In this document: one piece after another, positions 5,756 through 7,180 of the stretch
Layout of the letters: every line of letters starts with the position of its first letter
How positions within the stretch are numbered: position 1 is the first letter of the stretch
Source: an uncultured bacterium
GTDB taxonomy: Bacteria; Hydrogenedentota; Hydrogenedentia; Hydrogenedentales; JAEUWI01
Length of the DNA: 7,180 nucleotides
Assembly: GCA_937895305.1 (NCBI GenBank)
Contig: CALAXS010000823.1
Span: forward strand, 1-7,180
Direction: 5' to 3'
The notes under the pieces: model-generated
Told to the model about the DNA's origin: nothing
The model's input: the letters and a program-made list of their open reading frames with translations, nothing else
The model's database searches: none
Position numbers and translations under genes: made by a program

Positions 5756-7027
5756 TTAAACCGCATCGTCCTGTGCAATGAGCTTGGCCAGTCGTGCTTC
5801 ACTCTGAATCGCTGCGCGCAGGGTATGGTAATTAATTTTCCAGGCGTGGCCCATGTAGTCCCATACACGATTGTTGTCTTCGTCGAATAGGGGATACCAT
5901 TCGCCGACTTTGTGGTTGATGACGTGGTCCATCACGAAACGATGGACATTCTCATAGGCATCCAGATATTTCGGATCGCCTGTGAGCAAGGCTCCATCGA
6001 GAAAGCCAATCATGCATTCCGCTTGCTGCCAGAACTCTTTGTTTTTTTCGCGCGCTGGTCCATCGTGGGGGCCTTCGCAGTAGATGCCGCCTCGCTCCCA
6101 GTCCACGCCATAAGCACAGGCATGGTCATAGAGTTTGCACATGCGCTCGCGATACACCTCCACATCCAGCCCGAGAATATCGATGCTGTGTTTCAGCAGC
6201 CAGGCGAATTCCACGTTATGGCCAAAGCTCGTATTGTTGAGGGGTCGTGCTTCCTCCTCCACATCCCGGTCCGAACCCCAGACGTTCTTGAAGAGGATGG
6301 CCCGTAAGGGGGTCCAGTCAAAGGCGAACTGGGCGAGGCCTGTGCCAAATTCAGGATGGACGATATGGTTAAAAAGGAGGTCGATTACGTAGCAGGCATC
6401 TTCCTTATAGTTTTCATCGCCCGACGCTTCATACAGATTGGTGAAGGCTTCCATGAGGTGCATGTGGATGTCCATGGACTTGCGGTCCCCGCCATAAACC
6501 CCCGGCTTCTTGGGTGACCAGTCTTCCTCGCTGAACTCGCGAAAGCCCCCATGCTCCTCATCCGCCGCCAATGCTGTCAGGCATTTGTGTGTCTCAATCG
6601 CCATCCCCAGCCCACGCTCATCCCCCGTTGCCATGGTGTACTCACTCAAGGCATAAATCGCGAAGCTTTGCCCATAGGTCAGCTTGCTCCGGTCTATGGG
6701 CGTGCCGTCCTGTTCGCAAGTCCAATACCACCCTGTGAACTCATCATCCCAGAAATGCTCCAGCAAAAATTCCACGCCCTGACGCGCACGCTCTGCAAAC
6801 TTACCCTCACCCAGATTCGCACGATGGGCCGCCGAAAACGAATAAATCATCCGCGTCTGACACACCAGCGTCTTCACCGTCTCCCCTGTCGGATTCCCGT
6901 CCTTGTCCAGGTAGGTCAGATACCCGCCATATTCTTCATCCACGCCATGGGTGAGCCAGAACGGGGCGAGTTCGTTAAAGAGGTGGTCCTGCACTTCCTT
7001 CATCAAAGGGACAAGTCGTTCGCGCAT
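5756..7027 (-). CDS. AGE-family sugar 2-epimerase, cellobiose 2-epimerase-like
   Basis: Soluble enzyme of the N-acylglucosamine 2-epimerase superfamily, an (alpha/alpha)6 barrel of 423 residues with no signal peptide. The family interconverts C2 epimers: GlcNAc/ManNAc, or the reducing-end glucose/mannose of cellobiose or mannobiose. Similarity to cellobiose 2-epimerases: QTRMIYSFS with R59, KSMDIHMHLMEA with H188/H190, SFGHNVEFAWLL with H270, EFWQQAECMIGF (331-342), and HAWKINYHTLRA with H401. These Arg and His residues match the barrel-centre catalytic set described for the family. A segment of about 20 extra residues separates DWTP (237-240) from FGH. The exact substrate is not provable from sequence. 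The frame extends upstream to a TTG at 7105, but that TTG is better read as a promoter -35; the ATG at 7027 has AAGGA ten bases ahead and begins where family similarity starts. It is a single-gene unit facing ruvA. Confidence 0.9.
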   Translation of the reverse strand: MRERLVPLMKEVQDHLFNELAPFWLTHGVDEEYGGYLTYLDKDGNPTGETVKTLVCQTRMIYSFSAAHRANLGEGKFAERARQGVEFLLEHFWDDEFTGWYWTCEQDGTPIDRSKLTYGQSFAIYALSEYTMATGDERGLGMAIETHKCLTALAADEEHGGFREFSEEDWSPKKPGVYGGDRKSMDIHMHLMEAFTNLYEASGDENYKEDACYVIDLLFNHIVHPEFGTGLAQFAFDWTPLRAILFKNVWGSDRDVEEEARPLNNTSFGHNVEFAWLLKHSIDILGLDVEVYRERMCKLYDHACAYGVDWERGGIYCEGPHDGPAREKNKEFWQQAECMIGFLDGALLTGDPKYLDAYENVHRFVMDHVINHKVGEWYPLFDEDNNRVWDYMGHAWKINYHTLRAAIQSEARLAKLIAQDDAV

Positions 7028-7037
7028 GGTATGGGTA

Positions 7038-7042
7038 TCCTT
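7038..7042 (-). promoter_or_regulatory. Ribosome binding site deciding the epimerase start
   Basis: The minus strand reads AAGGA ten bases before the ATG at 7027. The spacing is slightly long but acceptable, and it supports this start over the upstream TTG at 7105, whose codons would lie within and upstream of the proposed promoter. Confidence 0.5.
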
Positions 7043-7075
7043 GGTCGGGTGGTTTCGCCTGATTATCAATAGACT

Positions 7076-7105
7076 AGGATACGAATCAACAAGGGGCGCA
7101 GTCAA
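7076..7105 (-). promoter_or_regulatory. Sigma70-like promoter of the epimerase gene
   Basis: On the minus strand TTGACT (7105-7100), 18 bp, then TATCCT (7081-7076) forms the best promoter in the window, predicting a start near 7069 and a leader of about 42 bases. An overlapping alternative, TTGATT with GATAAT 16 bp downstream, would start slightly closer to the gene. No operator-like symmetry was noticed here. Confidence 0.55.
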
Positions 7106-7180
7106 CTCTATAACCCCGCCTCCTCAGTAATCCCCAGTTTGAGTCAATGGGACCAAGAGATAAGATGAGAAGGCTGTTCC
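7106..7180. other. Right-hand edge, no recognisable feature
   Basis: These 75 bases upstream of the epimerase promoter show no convincing gene, repeat or signal. An ATG at 7165 on the plus strand has only five codons before the edge and no clear ribosome site. Confidence 0.5.

Noticed and set aside
7028..7105. 26-residue N-terminal extension of the epimerase from a TTG
   Set aside because: The TTG forms part of a good -35 (TTGACT) paired with TATCCT, and family similarity begins at the ATG at 7027.

Overview
The window looks like a stretch of chromosome from a Gram-negative (diderm) bacterium of moderate GC content. Evidence for an LPS-bearing outer membrane is a bifunctional ADP-heptose synthase (HldE) next to an MsbA-like ABC exporter. 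I cannot fix the phylum. The gene contents are housekeeping or cell-envelope, and I see no phage, plasmid, transposase, CRISPR or RNA gene. No clearly new biological system is visible; the least explained parts are the hldE/exporter promoter region and the repeat island.

Layout, left to right: (1) positions 1-1010, minus strand, the N-terminal 336 codons of methionyl-tRNA synthetase (metG), cut by the left edge before its KMSKS loop. (2) 1118-2890, minus strand, a complete half-size type I ABC exporter (MsbA-like), upstream of metG and pointing the same way. (3) 2891-3005, a short divergent control region holding a perfect 10-bp inverted repeat that brackets a -10-like hexamer. (4) 3006-4478, plus strand, hldE, followed 3 bp later by (5) 4482-5084, ruvA; the two appear translationally coupled. 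(6) 5085-5755, a gene-free convergent region packed with palindromic repeats of at least two families, including a 126-bp-period duplication and a cloverleaf-like three-stem structure. (7) 5756-7027, minus strand, an AGE-family sugar epimerase resembling cellobiose 2-epimerases, with its own sigma70-like promoter at 7076-7105. (8) 7106-7180, nothing recognisable.

Functionally, HldE makes ADP-heptose for the LPS inner core and the divergent exporter is of the kind that flips lipid A-core across the inner membrane, so the shared control region may coordinate envelope assembly. RuvA (Holliday junction recognition) shares hldE's transcript, without ruvB or ruvC nearby. The epimerase is a separate single-gene unit of carbohydrate metabolism beyond the repeat island. 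The strand composition also changes across that island: the plus strand is G-rich in sampled lines of the exporter and hldE but C-rich in the 5' half of the epimerase gene.
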